A stretch of DNA of 64,000 nucleotides. Origin: Chryseobacterium sp. MFBS3-17 (lineage in GTDB: Bacteria > Bacteroidota > Bacteroidia > Flavobacteriales > Weeksellaceae). Below the pieces are notes generated by a model. That model worked only from the letters and a program-made list of their open reading frames with translations. It was not told the origin of the DNA and made no database searches. Position numbers and translations under genes: made by a program. Below are positions 34,386 through 43,666 of this stretch, in pieces. The stretch spans positions 1-64,000 of the forward strand of contig NZ_JAJEWK010000006.1 in NCBI RefSeq assembly GCF_020687745.1, given 5' to 3'. Position 1 is the stretch's first letter. The number at the start of each line of letters is the position of its first letter.

Positions 34386-35714
34386 ATGAACGATACAGTA
34401 GCGCAACCCACTATGAATAAAGTAAAGCAGGTTTTGTCCAGACATATGCTGGCAGATGGATTTGATTTTGTAATGGATATTGATAAGTCCCATGGATCCT
34501 ATATCCATGACCAGGTTTCCGGAAATGAAATTCTGGACATGTTTTCCATGTTTGCTTCTGCTTCCATTGGCTATAACCATCCGTATCTGATGAAACACGC
34601 CGACTGGCTGGGGAAAATGGCGGTGAATAAGCCTACTTTGGCAGATGTCTATTCGCAGGAATTTGCAGATTTCATGGAAGTGTTCAGCAGGGTCGTGATC
34701 CCGGAGGAGTTGCAGTATTGCTTTTTCATAGAAGGAGGAACCATGGCGGTAGAAAATGCCATGAAAGCTTGTTTCGACTGGAAGACGCGCAAAAATTTTG
34801 AGAAAGAACTGGATCTGGAAGCAGATATCTGCATCCATTTCCGCCAGGCATTCCACGGGCGAAGCGGCTATACGCTGAGTCTGACCAATACCTCGGACCC
34901 AAGGAAATACCAGTATTTCCCGAAGTTTGACTGGCCCAGGATTCTGAATCCGCACCTTACGTTCCCCGTGACGGAGGAGAATCTTCAGGAAACCATTAAG
35001 AATGAAAATCTGGCACTGGTTCAGATTCAGGAGGCTATTCTGACCAATCCGGACCGTGTGGCGTGCATCATCATAGAACCGATTCAGGCAGAGGGTGGTG
35101 ACCATCATTTCCGGGATGAATTCTTCGTAGGCCTGCGCAAAATCTGTGATGAAAATGAAGTACTGCTTATATTTGACGAAGTGCAGACCGGCATCGGAAT
35201 TACCGGTAAAATGTGGGCTTTCCAACATTTTTCTGTACGTCCGGATGTGATTTCATTCGGGAAGAAAACCCAGGTATGCGGTATTTTGGCCAATAAAGAA
35301 AAGTTTGATGAAGTTCCGCAGAATGTTTTCCGGGAAAGTTCCAGAATCAATTCGACCTTTGGTGGTAATTTTGTAGATATGATGCGCCTGAAACTCATTC
35401 TGGAAGTTATTGAAAATGAGAATCTGGTAGAAAACGCAAGGGTAGTGGGCGATTACCTGCTGAACGGACTGCAGGAGTTGGCGCGTAAATACCCGGAAGT
35501 TTTGTCCAATCCGCGGGGCCGAGGACTGATGTGCGCTGTGGATTTGCCGGATGGAGCGCAGCGTGACGCAGCACAGGCGGCGTTGTATCGTGAAAATGTA
35601 CTGATTCTGATTTGCGGAGACCGCTCACTCAGGTTCAGACCGCATCTGAACGTGACTCAGGAAGAAATTCAACTGGCTCTGAATAAGCTGGAGCAAATTG
35701 TTCAGAAAGGATAA
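34386..35714 (+). CDS. lat: L-lysine 6-transaminase
   Basis: 442 residues, a class III PLP aminotransferase. FFIEGGTMAVENAMKACFDWK, HGRSGYTLSLTNT, IIIEPIQAEGGDHHFR, LIFDEVQTGIGITGKMWAFQH and the PLP-binding Lys in SFGKKTQVCGI are in order. The YFPKFDWPRI segment is typical of lysine 6-aminotransferases. It transfers the epsilon-amino group of lysine to 2-oxoglutarate. With the upstream dehydrogenase it forms a two-gene lysine-to-aminoadipate operon, ended by a strong terminator. Confidence 0.88.
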   Translation: MNDTVAQPTMNKVKQVLSRHMLADGFDFVMDIDKSHGSYIHDQVSGNEILDMFSMFASASIGYNHPYLMKHADWLGKMAVNKPTLADVYSQEFADFMEVFSRVVIPEELQYCFFIEGGTMAVENAMKACFDWKTRKNFEKELDLEADICIHFRQAFHGRSGYTLSLTNTSDPRKYQYFPKFDWPRILNPHLTFPVTEENLQETIKNENLALVQIQEAILTNPDRVACIIIEPIQAEGGDHHFRDEFFVGLRKICDENEVLLIFDEVQTGIGITGKMWAFQHFSVRPDVISFGKKTQVCGILANKEKFDEVPQNVFRESSRINSTFGGNFVDMMRLKLILEVIENENLVENARVVGDYLLNGLQELARKYPEVLSNPRGRGLMCAVDLPDGAQRDAAQAALYRENVLILICGDRSLRFRPHLNVTQEEIQLALNKLEQIVQKG

Positions 35715-35721
35715 TTTAGAC

Positions 35722-35752
35722 AAAGACCGGAGGATTTTCCGGTCTTTTTTTT
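35722..35752 (+). terminator. Terminator of the lysine operon
   Basis: AAGACCGGA...TCCGGTCTT with eight Ts, a strong rho-independent terminator. Confidence 0.88.
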
Positions 35753-35918
35753 GGTTCGCAGTATGTTTTTCGTTTGCAGCATTGCGGTTTTTATTGCAAA
35801 ATTTTCACTTTGTTTTTATATAATTTTTAATGCTTTTTGTTGTGTTTTATTTATCATAAACCAAAGAATCGGTTTCAAAATGAATCACATATTGTTAAAA
35901 AATAATTAAAATTAAATC

Positions 35919-35949
35919 TTTCTGCTCTCAGATAAAAAAGCTATTTTTG
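35919..35949 (+). promoter_or_regulatory. typA promoter
   Basis: TATTTTTG (-7, 35942-35949) with TTTC at 35919-35922, spacer 19 bp, close to the TTTG-N19-TANNTTTG consensus. The predicted leader before the ATG at 35968 is about 14 bases. Confidence 0.6.
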
Positions 35950-35967
35950 CGCCGTCAAAAAAAGTTT

Positions 35968-37773
35968 ATGCAAAATATTAGAAATATTGCAATTATTGCA
36001 CACGTTGACCACGGTAAAACTACTTTGGTAGACAAAATTATTCACGCTACCAATATCTTCAGAGAGAATCAGGAGTCCGGCGAGCTGATCATGGACAATA
36101 ATGATCTGGAGCGGGAGCGTGGAATTACCATTCTTTCAAAAAACATCTCGGTGACCTACAAGGATACCAAGATTAATGTAATTGATACCCCCGGTCACGC
36201 CGATTTCGGTGGTGAAGTAGAGCGGGTTCTGAAAATGGCTGACGGGGTAATCCTGCTGGTGGATGCCTTTGAAGGCCCCATGCCACAAACCCGTTTCGTT
36301 TTGCACAAAGCACTGGAACTGGGTCTGAAACCCATTGTGGTCATTAATAAAGTAGACAAGGAAAACTGCCGTCCGGAGGAAGTTCATGATCATGTTTTTG
36401 ATTTGTTCTTTAACCTGGATGCGACCGAAGAGCAACTGGATTTCCCAACGTTCTACGGATCATCCAAGCAAGGCTGGTTCAATACTTCCCTGGAACCTGC
36501 AGACAGTATTCTGCCACTGCTGGACGGAATTTTGAAATACGTTCCGGAACCAAAAGTAGAGCAAGGCTCCCTGCAAATGCAGATTACTTCCCTGGATTTT
36601 TCATCGTTCCTGGGCAGAATTGCCATTGGTAAAGTAACCAGAGGAACCCTTTCTGAATCACAGTGGATTGGTCTGGCACAGGAAGACGGCAAAATCATCA
36701 AAGGAAAAGTAAAAGAGCTGTATGTTTTTGAAGGGCTTGGCAAGAAGAAAGTTCAGGAAGTTCATGCCGGCGATATCTGTGCTGTGGTAGGATTTGATGC
36801 GTTCCAGATTGGCGATACTTTTGTGGATCTGGAAAATCCGGAGCCATTGTCCCGTCTGGCGATCGATGAGCCTACGCTGAACATGACCTTCTCCATCAAC
36901 AATTCACCGTTTTTTGGTAAAGACGGAAAATATGTTACCTCTAATCACCTGAAAGACCGTCTGGAAAAAGAGCTGGAAAAAAACCTGGCACTGCGGGTAC
37001 AGCCCACAGATGAAGCCAATACCTTCCTGGTATTCGGTCGCGGGATTCTGCACCTTTCAGTTCTGATTGAAACCATGAGAAGAGAAGGATATGAAATGAC
37101 CATCGGGCAGCCTCAGGTTATTTTCCGCGAAATTGACGGGGAGAAGCACGAGCCATACGAATCCATGGTGGTAGATGTGCCTGAAGAATTTGCGTCAAAG
37201 GTTATTGACCTGGCTACCCAAAGAAAAGGAGACCTGCACATTATGGAAACCAAGGGAGAAATGCAGCATCTGGAGTTTGAAATACCATCCAGAGGACTTA
37301 TTGGTCTTCGGTCTCAGATGCTTACAGCTACAGCCGGTGAAGCCATTATGGCGCACCGTTTCAGTGAGTACAAGCCATTCAAAGGTGCTATTCCGGGAAG
37401 AACAAATGGGGTGCTAATAAGCAAAAATCAGGGTCCGGCTACGGAATATTCCATTGCCAAACTTCAGGATCGTGGTAAGTTTTTTGTAGATCCGGGAGAG
37501 GAAATCTATGCCGGAATGATTATTGGCGAACAAAATAAGCCCGGTGATCTGGTGGTAAATATTGTGGAAGCCAAGCAGCTGAACAACATGCGCGCCGCCG
37601 GGAAGGACAAAGACGGCAGCATTGCTCCGAAAACATTGTTCTCACTGGAAGAATGTATGGAGTACATTCAGGGAGATGAAGCCATTGAGGTTACGCCGAA
37701 TTTCATCCGTATGAGAAAGAAAATTCTTTCGGAAGAAGAAAGAAAAAGAGTGGAAAGAACTGCTAAAGCTTAA
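35968..37773 (+). CDS. typA: Translational GTPase TypA/BipA
   Basis: 601 residues from the ATG at 35968; an earlier TTG overlaps the promoter. G-domain motifs: [12 protein letters not shown] (G1), RGITI (G2), [12 protein letters not shown] (G3), NKVD (G4). EF-G-like domains III and V follow, and the BipA-specific C-terminus ([16 protein letters not shown], then [14 protein letters not shown]) completes it. TypA binds ribosomes and assists subunit biogenesis and growth under stress. Single-gene unit with its own promoter and terminator. Confidence 0.95.
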   Translation: MQNIRNIAIIAHVDHGKTTLVDKIIHATNIFRENQESGELIMDNNDLERERGITILSKNISVTYKDTKINVIDTPGHADFGGEVERVLKMADGVILLVDAFEGPMPQTRFVLHKALELGLKPIVVINKVDKENCRPEEVHDHVFDLFFNLDATEEQLDFPTFYGSSKQGWFNTSLEPADSILPLLDGILKYVPEPKVEQGSLQMQITSLDFSSFLGRIAIGKVTRGTLSESQWIGLAQEDGKIIKGKVKELYVFEGLGKKKVQEVHAGDICAVVGFDAFQIGDTFVDLENPEPLSRLAIDEPTLNMTFSINNSPFFGKDGKYVTSNHLKDRLEKELEKNLALRVQPTDEANTFLVFGRGILHLSVLIETMRREGYEMTIGQPQVIFREIDGEKHEPYESMVVDVPEEFASKVIDLATQRKGDLHIMETKGEMQHLEFEIPSRGLIGLRSQMLTATAGEAIMAHRFSEYKPFKGAIPGRTNGVLISKNQGPATEYSIAKLQDRGKFFVDPGEEIYAGMIIGEQNKPGDLVVNIVEAKQLNNMRAAGKDKDGSIAPKTLFSLEECMEYIQGDEAIEVTPNFIRMRKKILSEEERKRVERTAKA

Positions 37774-37797
37774 ATTTTAAGCTTTCTTATTCATATG

Positions 37798-37835
37798 AAG
37801 CCGTCCCGATATCTGAATTCGGGACGGCTTTTTTT
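37798..37835 (+). terminator. Terminator of typA
   Basis: AAGCCGTCCCGA...TCGGGACGGCTT, a 12-bp perfect stem with a 9-nt loop and T-run. Confidence 0.9.
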
Positions 37836-37883
37836 ATATACTGAAAATCAAGAATTGAGAAATTTTCCGGCACTTTTTTTACT

Positions 37884-39104
37884 TTACAGCACCTTCATAC
37901 ATTCTTTGGTTCTTTTGTGGGTGAATTTTTTGTATAAATCTCTCTTTTTGGGCAAAGCTTGTACTTTATTTAATCCATATTGAGCATCAATAGCTTCAGA
38001 TTCTGCGGTGGCATCTGCACTATCACCGAGCTGGGTTTCTAAGCACTCTTTTTTGCGTTTATCGAGTTCCGTGGTGCTTTGTTTATTCATCCTGTCGATT
38101 AATTTGCATAAGCGAAGCTCGGTCTCCAAACGATTTTGAATCAGTCCTCTGGTGGGGTCCTGCATGGCTGCCATTGCATTTTTTACTTTTGAATCATTCA
38201 GCATGTTGCCTCTGGTGGTTTTACTGAGCAGGTCTTGCTGTTCCGTTAGCATCCGTTTTTTTTCAACAGCAATCTCATGTTCAATGCGGGAGCATTCGCT
38301 TTCCTTTATTTTCGCAGGTTTGTTCTGTTCTTTCTCTATTTCTTCGCCGGCTTTGGTATAAAATTCTCCTTCAGCAGATTGAAAATCAGCAAGATTTAAA
38401 GATATATTCACTTCTTTCCATTTTACGGCGACAAAAGAATTTCCTGTGGCCGGCTTCATTTCTGTAACCATATAGATCGCTCTGTCTGTTTTTAGATATC
38501 CAATTCCCGAATAGCCGGTCATTTTGCTCACCTTTAGTTTTTCTGCCGGCGGATAGCCGCAAAACAGGAAAGTTGGTGATTCGCTGCTGCCTGCTTTGTA
38601 TTTGTACGCCACAAAATTTTGTGGAAGCGTTCTCAAGTTACCCGAATGCTTAAAAATCCAATAGTTACTGGCGGGAATCATAGGGGTATAGTTTGCTATT
38701 TCGGTATTCATAGTTGTGTACTTCTTTTCTAAAACGCCTTTTTTTAATCGGTTATAAAAAGATAGTACCAAACCTTTCGGACTCATGTAGGTGAGTTTGA
38801 AATCTTTACTGTCGATGTCAAAATTTTCATTTCTCAAAGTTGCCCGTTTTTCAGTTCGGGTAGCGATGGCTCCTGTGGTTGTATTGATGTATAAGTAAAT
38901 TTCTACAGGTTGGTCTTTAATGGTAGTGTTGATGAGGACAAATTTGTCGAAGCGAATGATTCCGCCCAGAGTTTCTTCGCCGGAATAGCCTCTTTCTAAA
39001 TAGGGCACATCTAACAAGTTGGTTAGTTCCCGCGGGATATTTGGTCTTTGCCCGAAAAAATAGGTTGTGGAAAAAACAGATAATAGTATGAAGAAAGTTT
39101 TCAT
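37884..39104 (-). CDS. Exported hypothetical protein
   Basis: 406 residues with a signal peptide (MKTFFILLSVFSTTYFFGQ, cleavage near residue 19). The N-terminal two thirds look beta-rich; the last 140 residues are charged and helical with Glu/Lys-rich segments and three cysteines. No known domain is recognised. It starts 3 bases after the ancestral stop codon of the OmpA-family pseudogene, so the two were one operon. Such pairs occur in flavobacteria, suggesting a periplasmic or outer-membrane-associated role. Confidence 0.7.
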   Translation of the reverse strand: MKTFFILLSVFSTTYFFGQRPNIPRELTNLLDVPYLERGYSGEETLGGIIRFDKFVLINTTIKDQPVEIYLYINTTTGAIATRTEKRATLRNENFDIDSKDFKLTYMSPKGLVLSFYNRLKKGVLEKKYTTMNTEIANYTPMIPASNYWIFKHSGNLRTLPQNFVAYKYKAGSSESPTFLFCGYPPAEKLKVSKMTGYSGIGYLKTDRAIYMVTEMKPATGNSFVAVKWKEVNISLNLADFQSAEGEFYTKAGEEIEKEQNKPAKIKESECSRIEHEIAVEKKRMLTEQQDLLSKTTRGNMLNDSKVKNAMAAMQDPTRGLIQNRLETELRLCKLIDRMNKQSTTELDKRKKECLETQLGDSADATAESEAIDAQYGLNKVQALPKKRDLYKKFTHKRTKECMKVL

Positions 39105-39107
39105 GGC

Positions 39108-40342
39108 TTACCATTTTACAAATTCTACCGGGCGATTTTTGGCTTTTCCTTCATTAGACGAATTGCCGGAAATGGGCTATGATTCACCCATTCCAACAGT
39201 TGTCATCCGGTGTGCAGCAATAGAAAATTTATTCTGCAGGTAATTTTTTACTGCAATCGCTCTTTTTTCGGAAAGGATTTGATTGGCTTTGTCTTCTCCG
39301 TCGGCATCGGTATGGCCAATGATTTTAATTTTCATGGATGTCTTTTGTTGCAAAGTTTCACCAATTTCATTTAAGAGGGTGTAGGAAGAAGTTTTGATGA
39401 TATCGTTATTCACATCAAACAAAATATCATTGGTAGTAAATTTGCCTTCTTTCTTCAACTGTTTGGCAACCGAACTTCTTGCATCGTTAGTTGCTTCTGT
39501 GATGCGTACATTGCCTACCAAAACGCCTTGTTCACTTGCAGGAATGGTGTACACATTGGTAATGAAAAAATTATTTCTCATTCCCGAAGTTAAAGCTCTG
39601 GGCAAATCGATGAGTTTTTCTCCGTCAAAATATACCCGGATTCTGCTTCCGTTTATTGCCATGGCTACATGCAAAACTTCGTTTTCGTACTGGGTAAGCG
39701 GAAAATTATTTTTGTTGCCGATTAAATCCCGCAAGCCATATTCCACAGCCTGTTCGTTTCGCTCATCGTAGTGATCAATCATGACATAGAATTTCTCTTT
39801 GTAGTACAAATCTTCTTTCAGGATATTTTTTACAGGAGTTAAACCGAATTCAATTCTTGGGGTTCTTCCGGCTCCTGAATTTTGAAGAAAAAGATCGAAT
39901 TCAATGGTGCAATTTTCGGGTAAAGTTTTGCCGGTTTCCGGAGCAACTACAGAATTGTGCGTAATGCTGAACCATTTTCCGCCAAGTCCGTTAATGGTAG
40001 TAACAGCACCGCTTCCGGTGGTATTCCAATGGGCAGGAAAATCGCCGGGACCGTCTTTGGAAAAATCATCGTCAAAAATAATTTTTTGATCCTGCAATAA
40101 AGTCGCTCGTAGTTTTAGCGGCACTTTTTTTATGGGTTGCAGGACTGCCACTTTTAGCTGAAGTTATTTCTGTTCTGTTTCTTTTTTCCACTCAGAATGC
40201 CTTCTATGGCTTCATCCGTCTTTTGTTCTGCTTTTTGCTCTATTTTTCTTTGTGCGGCGTCCTTTATTCTGTCTAAAATCTGTGCATGAGAAACGCCAAA
40301 TGTAAAGACTAAAATAATGAGATTGGTTTTACCAAATTGCAT
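39108..40342 (-). pseudogene. OmpA-family cell-wall-binding protein, broken in two places
   Basis: Three pieces of one gene lie in order on the minus strand. Codons 1-62 from 40342 give a signal peptide (LIILVFTFGVSHAQ) and the charged ILDRIKDAAQRKIEQKAEQK segment, ending at TAA (40154-40156). The next frame (from 40151, 324 codons) gives IIFDDDFSKDGPGDFPAHWN and an OmpA-C domain (IKIIGHTDADGEDKANQILS), ending at TAG (39177-39179). In the same frame beyond the TAG lies the typical OmpA-C end (PISGNSSNEGKAKNRPVEFV) with a TAA at 39108-39110. So one frameshift and one nonsense codon have disabled it, unless they are sequencing errors. Confidence 0.75.
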
Positions 40343-40580
40343 GGTGAAAAATTCGGTAATTAAATATAAAATAAAAATTACAGATAGCCAATGCCTCTGT
40401 TAAATATTTATATTTACTTAAGTAATCTGACTTATTTAATGCGTTTTCCTATAACTTAAATCTTTCAAGTTGTGATTTTGATATCCACCCTTCGTAAAGC
40501 TTTTGTGAAACTATATTTAATACCAAATACGCAGGCATTTCACGAACACATGTTCAGGTCTTTAAAATCTGTTAAAATGT

Positions 40581-40610
40581 TTTGTCGGTGTATTATTTCT
40601 GTTATTTTTG
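40581..40610 (+). promoter_or_regulatory. Promoter of the YngK-like lipoprotein gene
   Basis: TTTG (40581-40584), 18-bp spacer, TATTTTTG (40603-40610), an almost ideal Bacteroidota promoter. The ATG at 40616 would lie within a few bases of the transcript start. Confidence 0.7.
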
Positions 40611-40615
40611 TCCTT

Positions 40616-42184
40616 ATGACAAAATATTCACTGAAAGCCACGCCATTGCTTGTGTTGATGATGATTATCGGGGCGTGCTCCTCACAGGAAAAGCCCTTGA
40701 AAAGCCCCATAAAACCAAAGGTTCAGACCGTAACCGTTGAACCCGAAACGGCAGCGTCGCCTGCTGCACCACGGTTGCAACTTCCGGCGGTAAACCGGGA
40801 ATTCCGCGGTGCGTGGATTGCCACGGTGGCAAATATCAACTGGCCTACCAGAAATAACCTTTCCACAGAGCAACAAAAAGCGGAAGCCATCCGCCAGCTG
40901 GATTTGCTGAAAGATCTTCATTTCAATGCAGTAATTTTTCAGGCCAGACCTGCTGCAGATGCTTTCTATCAGAGTGAACTGGAGCCGTGGTCCTATTTCC
41001 TGACCGGCCAGGCCGGGCGGGCACCGCAACCTTTTTATGATCCGCTGGAATTCTGGATTACCGAAGCCCATAAAAGAGGTATGGAGCTTCACGTATGGCT
41101 GAATCCATACCGTGCTCACCATACCACCGGCGGCGCGCTCAATAGTTCTTCTATGGTGCGCAGAATGCCTGCCGAGATTGTGAAACTGCGGAACGGAACG
41201 TATTGGTATGATCCGTCTAATCCCAAAACTCAGGATCATGTGTCTGCGGTGGTGCGGGATCTGGTGAAAAGATATGATCTGGATGGGGTGCATTTTGATG
41301 ATTATTTTTATCCCTACCGGGAGTACAACGGCGGGCGAGATTTTCCGGATAATGAAACCTGGAACGCATATATAAATTCCGGAGGAACGCTGAGCAGGGC
41401 AGACTGGCGCCGGGGAAATGTAAATAGATTTATCAAAAGAATATATGAGGAAATCCGTGCCGAAAAAAGCCATGTGAAGTTCGGGATTTCCCCGTTCGGC
41501 ATCTGGAAATCTGGTTTTCCGGAAGATGTTTCCGGTACCTCACAGTACGATGAGCTCTTTGCAGATGCCCGTTTATGGCTGAATGAAGGCTGGGTAGATT
41601 ACTTTGCCCCGCAGCTGTACTGGCGGGAAGAAGGCCCGCAGCGGTTTTCGTCATTGCTGAAATGGTGGGAGATGGAAAATACCAAAAAAAGGCATCTCTG
41701 GCCCGGACTGAATACCGTGGGGGTAAAAGATGTGCCGGACCGGCCTGCTGAAATTCTGAAGCAGATATCCCTCTCGAGAAATATTCTGCAGGACAGTGAC
41801 GGTGAAATTCATTACAGCATTGCCGGACTTCTGAACAGTCCGCAGATGCAGTCTGCGCTGAAAAACGGTCCATACCGGGAAAAAGCACTGGTGCCTGCCA
41901 GTCCGTGGATGCCTGCAGTGCCGGTAGCAAAACCATCCTTGCAGGTGAAGCATGCTGCAGATCATTATACGGTTCATTGGCAATCCAAAAAGCCGGAACA
42001 GGTCTTCCGCTGGGTTCTGTATGCACGGTATGGAAATACATGGGAAACAGAAATATTGGAAAAAATTCAGGAAGTTCCCCCGCTGGCCGCTGTGAAGCAT
42101 GGTCAAAAACTGAATACCGTAGCGCTGAAAGCTGTGGACCGGCTGGGGAATGAAAGTGACTACGATTCCAAGGAAATTCGCTAA
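40616..42184 (+). CDS. YngK-like family 10 glycosyl hydrolase-like lipoprotein
   Basis: 522 residues from the ATG at 40616, just after the promoter. The signal MTKYSLKATPLLVLMMIIGAC carries lipobox IGAC, followed by a Pro-rich linker. The catalytic-like barrel (about 75-400) has REFRGAWIATVANINWP, FNAVIFQARPAADAFY, ELHVWLNPYRAHH, YDLDGVHFDDYFYPY and KFGISPFGIW, the landmarks of GHL10/DUF187 proteins. A C-terminal Fn3-like domain follows. Related proteins act on peptidoglycan or other surface glycans; the substrate here is unknown. Confidence 0.85.
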   Translation: MTKYSLKATPLLVLMMIIGACSSQEKPLKSPIKPKVQTVTVEPETAASPAAPRLQLPAVNREFRGAWIATVANINWPTRNNLSTEQQKAEAIRQLDLLKDLHFNAVIFQARPAADAFYQSELEPWSYFLTGQAGRAPQPFYDPLEFWITEAHKRGMELHVWLNPYRAHHTTGGALNSSSMVRRMPAEIVKLRNGTYWYDPSNPKTQDHVSAVVRDLVKRYDLDGVHFDDYFYPYREYNGGRDFPDNETWNAYINSGGTLSRADWRRGNVNRFIKRIYEEIRAEKSHVKFGISPFGIWKSGFPEDVSGTSQYDELFADARLWLNEGWVDYFAPQLYWREEGPQRFSSLLKWWEMENTKKRHLWPGLNTVGVKDVPDRPAEILKQISLSRNILQDSDGEIHYSIAGLLNSPQMQSALKNGPYREKALVPASPWMPAVPVAKPSLQVKHAADHYTVHWQSKKPEQVFRWVLYARYGNTWETEILEKIQEVPPLAAVKHGQKLNTVALKAVDRLGNESDYDSKEIR

Positions 42185-42199
42185 AAATTGGACACGAAA

Positions 42200-42967
42200 A
42201 TGGATCTTGATTTCATTAAAAATTATCTGGAGGAAAAAGCAGACCTGTATAACCGGCCGGAGTTTATAGAACACGATCCCATACAGATTCCGCACCGTTT
42301 TTCTGCTGATGAAGACCGGGAAATAGCCGGTTTTCTGGCTGCAACCATTGCCTGGGGCAACCGCAAAAGTATTCTGAATTCTGCCAATAAAATGCTGGAA
42401 AGAATGGACGATGCGCCCTTTGATTTTGTGATGAATTTTGAGGAAAAAGATGGCGGAGCTTTCAGCGGACAAAGCATTCACCGGACTTTTAACGGTGAAG
42501 ATTTTGTGTTTTTTCTGAAAAACCTGCAGCGGTTGTACCGCACGCATGGCAGTTTAGAGCCTTTATTCAGATTAGAACCGGGTGAATCCAACTTTTATCA
42601 CAGTCTGGAGCGCTTCCGGACTGCATTTCTGGGTGGTGTGCCGCACCGTGCGCATAAGCATGTGAGTTCCACTTACAAAAATTCATCGGCCAAGAGGCTT
42701 ATGATGTATCTGCGGTGGATGGTACGCAGGGATAACCGGAAAGTAGATTTTGGCATCTGGCATCAGCTGGATCAGCGTTATCTGTCCGTACCGCTGGATG
42801 TGCATACCGGCAATATTTCCCGTCAGTTGGGTCTGGTTTCCAGAAAGCAGAATGACTGGAAAACGGTAGCAGAGCTGGACGAAGTGCTGCGTCGTTTTAA
42901 TGCAGAAGACCCTGCCCGTTATGATTTTGCACTGTTCGGTGTGGGGGTAAGCGGAGAAATACTTTAA
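42200..42967 (+). CDS. TIGR02757 family protein
   Basis: 255 residues from the ATG at 42200 (a TTG at 42188 is also in frame). It has the Bacteroidota TIGR02757 pattern: HRFSADEDREIAGFLAATIAWGNR, SAKRLMMYLRWMVR, VPLDVHTGNISRQLGL and YDFALFGVGVS at the end. The last blocks resemble HhH-GPD-type folds, so DNA binding is possible, but no activity is known. It follows the YngK-like gene after 15 bases, probably co-transcribed. Confidence 0.85.
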   Translation: MDLDFIKNYLEEKADLYNRPEFIEHDPIQIPHRFSADEDREIAGFLAATIAWGNRKSILNSANKMLERMDDAPFDFVMNFEEKDGGAFSGQSIHRTFNGEDFVFFLKNLQRLYRTHGSLEPLFRLEPGESNFYHSLERFRTAFLGGVPHRAHKHVSSTYKNSSAKRLMMYLRWMVRRDNRKVDFGIWHQLDQRYLSVPLDVHTGNISRQLGLVSRKQNDWKTVAELDEVLRRFNAEDPARYDFALFGVGVSGEIL

Positions 42968-42991
42968 CTTTAAGGACTCAAAAGATTCAAT

Positions 42992-43534
42992 ATGAAAGTG
43001 ACCAGAGAAAACGCAGAGCGCCTGAGTGTGCTGGAGAAAATTGCCAACGGAATTATGTGGTGGGTAGGTTCGGTGCCGTCTCTGGTGGTGCATACCGTGT
43101 TGTTTCTCACGGCGTTTCTGCTGCCGGCATTCGGATTGGTGAATTTTGATAAAATGCTGCTTACCCTGACCACAATTCTGTCGCTGGAAGCCATTTATCT
43201 CGCTATATTTATCCAGATGTCCGTCAATAAAAGTTCAGAGCATATAGAAGTGCTTCGGGAAGATGTGACCGAAATTCAGGAGGATATAGAGGATATTCAG
43301 GAAGATATTGAAGAGATTTCCGAAGATATAGAAGACATCAGTGATGATATAGATGAAATTCAGGAAGATATAGAAGATATTGCCGAAGATGATGAGGAAG
43401 AAGATCCTACAGAGCGTGCCAAAAATGTCATGCTGAAAAGCAATGTCTCTACCAATAAATCTGCTATAAAATCATTGAGGGATAAGATTCAGGAGCTGGA
43501 AAATCAGATTGAAAACCTCAGAAGTGAAGAATAA
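42992..43534 (+). CDS. DUF1003-like membrane protein with acidic heptad repeats
   Basis: 180 residues. Two membrane helices (about 30-50 and 58-80; SLVVHTVLFLTAFLLPAFGL and LTLTTILSLEAIYLAIFIQM) resemble DUF1003 or low-affinity iron permease-like proteins. Residues 97-131 are five near-identical acidic heptads of the form EDIEDIQ with Ile at positions 3 and 6, followed by more acidic residues, and a second coiled coil closes the protein (IKSLRDKIQELENQIENL). The encoding DNA (43280-43384) has a 21-bp periodicity. Likely a self-associating inner-membrane protein; function unknown. Confidence 0.65.
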   Translation: MKVTRENAERLSVLEKIANGIMWWVGSVPSLVVHTVLFLTAFLLPAFGLVNFDKMLLTLTTILSLEAIYLAIFIQMSVNKSSEHIEVLREDVTEIQEDIEDIQEDIEEISEDIEDISDDIDEIQEDIEDIAEDDEEEDPTERAKNVMLKSNVSTNKSAIKSLRDKIQELENQIENLRSEE

Positions 43535-43642
43535 TTCATTATTTATTGCATAGTAAATTCCATTATTTCAATGGTTTATACTTTTGTTGTAACATGGCGA
43601 AAATTTAACGTGTTTTTGTTGCTGTTTCAGCAGAAATAGTTC

Positions 43643-43650
43643 TATATTTG
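43643..43650 (+). promoter_or_regulatory. Candidate -7 box of the T9SS-secreted protein gene
   Basis: TATATTTG, a perfect TANNTTTG, 17 bases before the ATG at 43667. The nearest TTTG (43615-43618) is 24 bp away, so spacing is long. Confidence 0.45.
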
Positions 43651-43666
43651 TTTAAAACTTCGTAAA

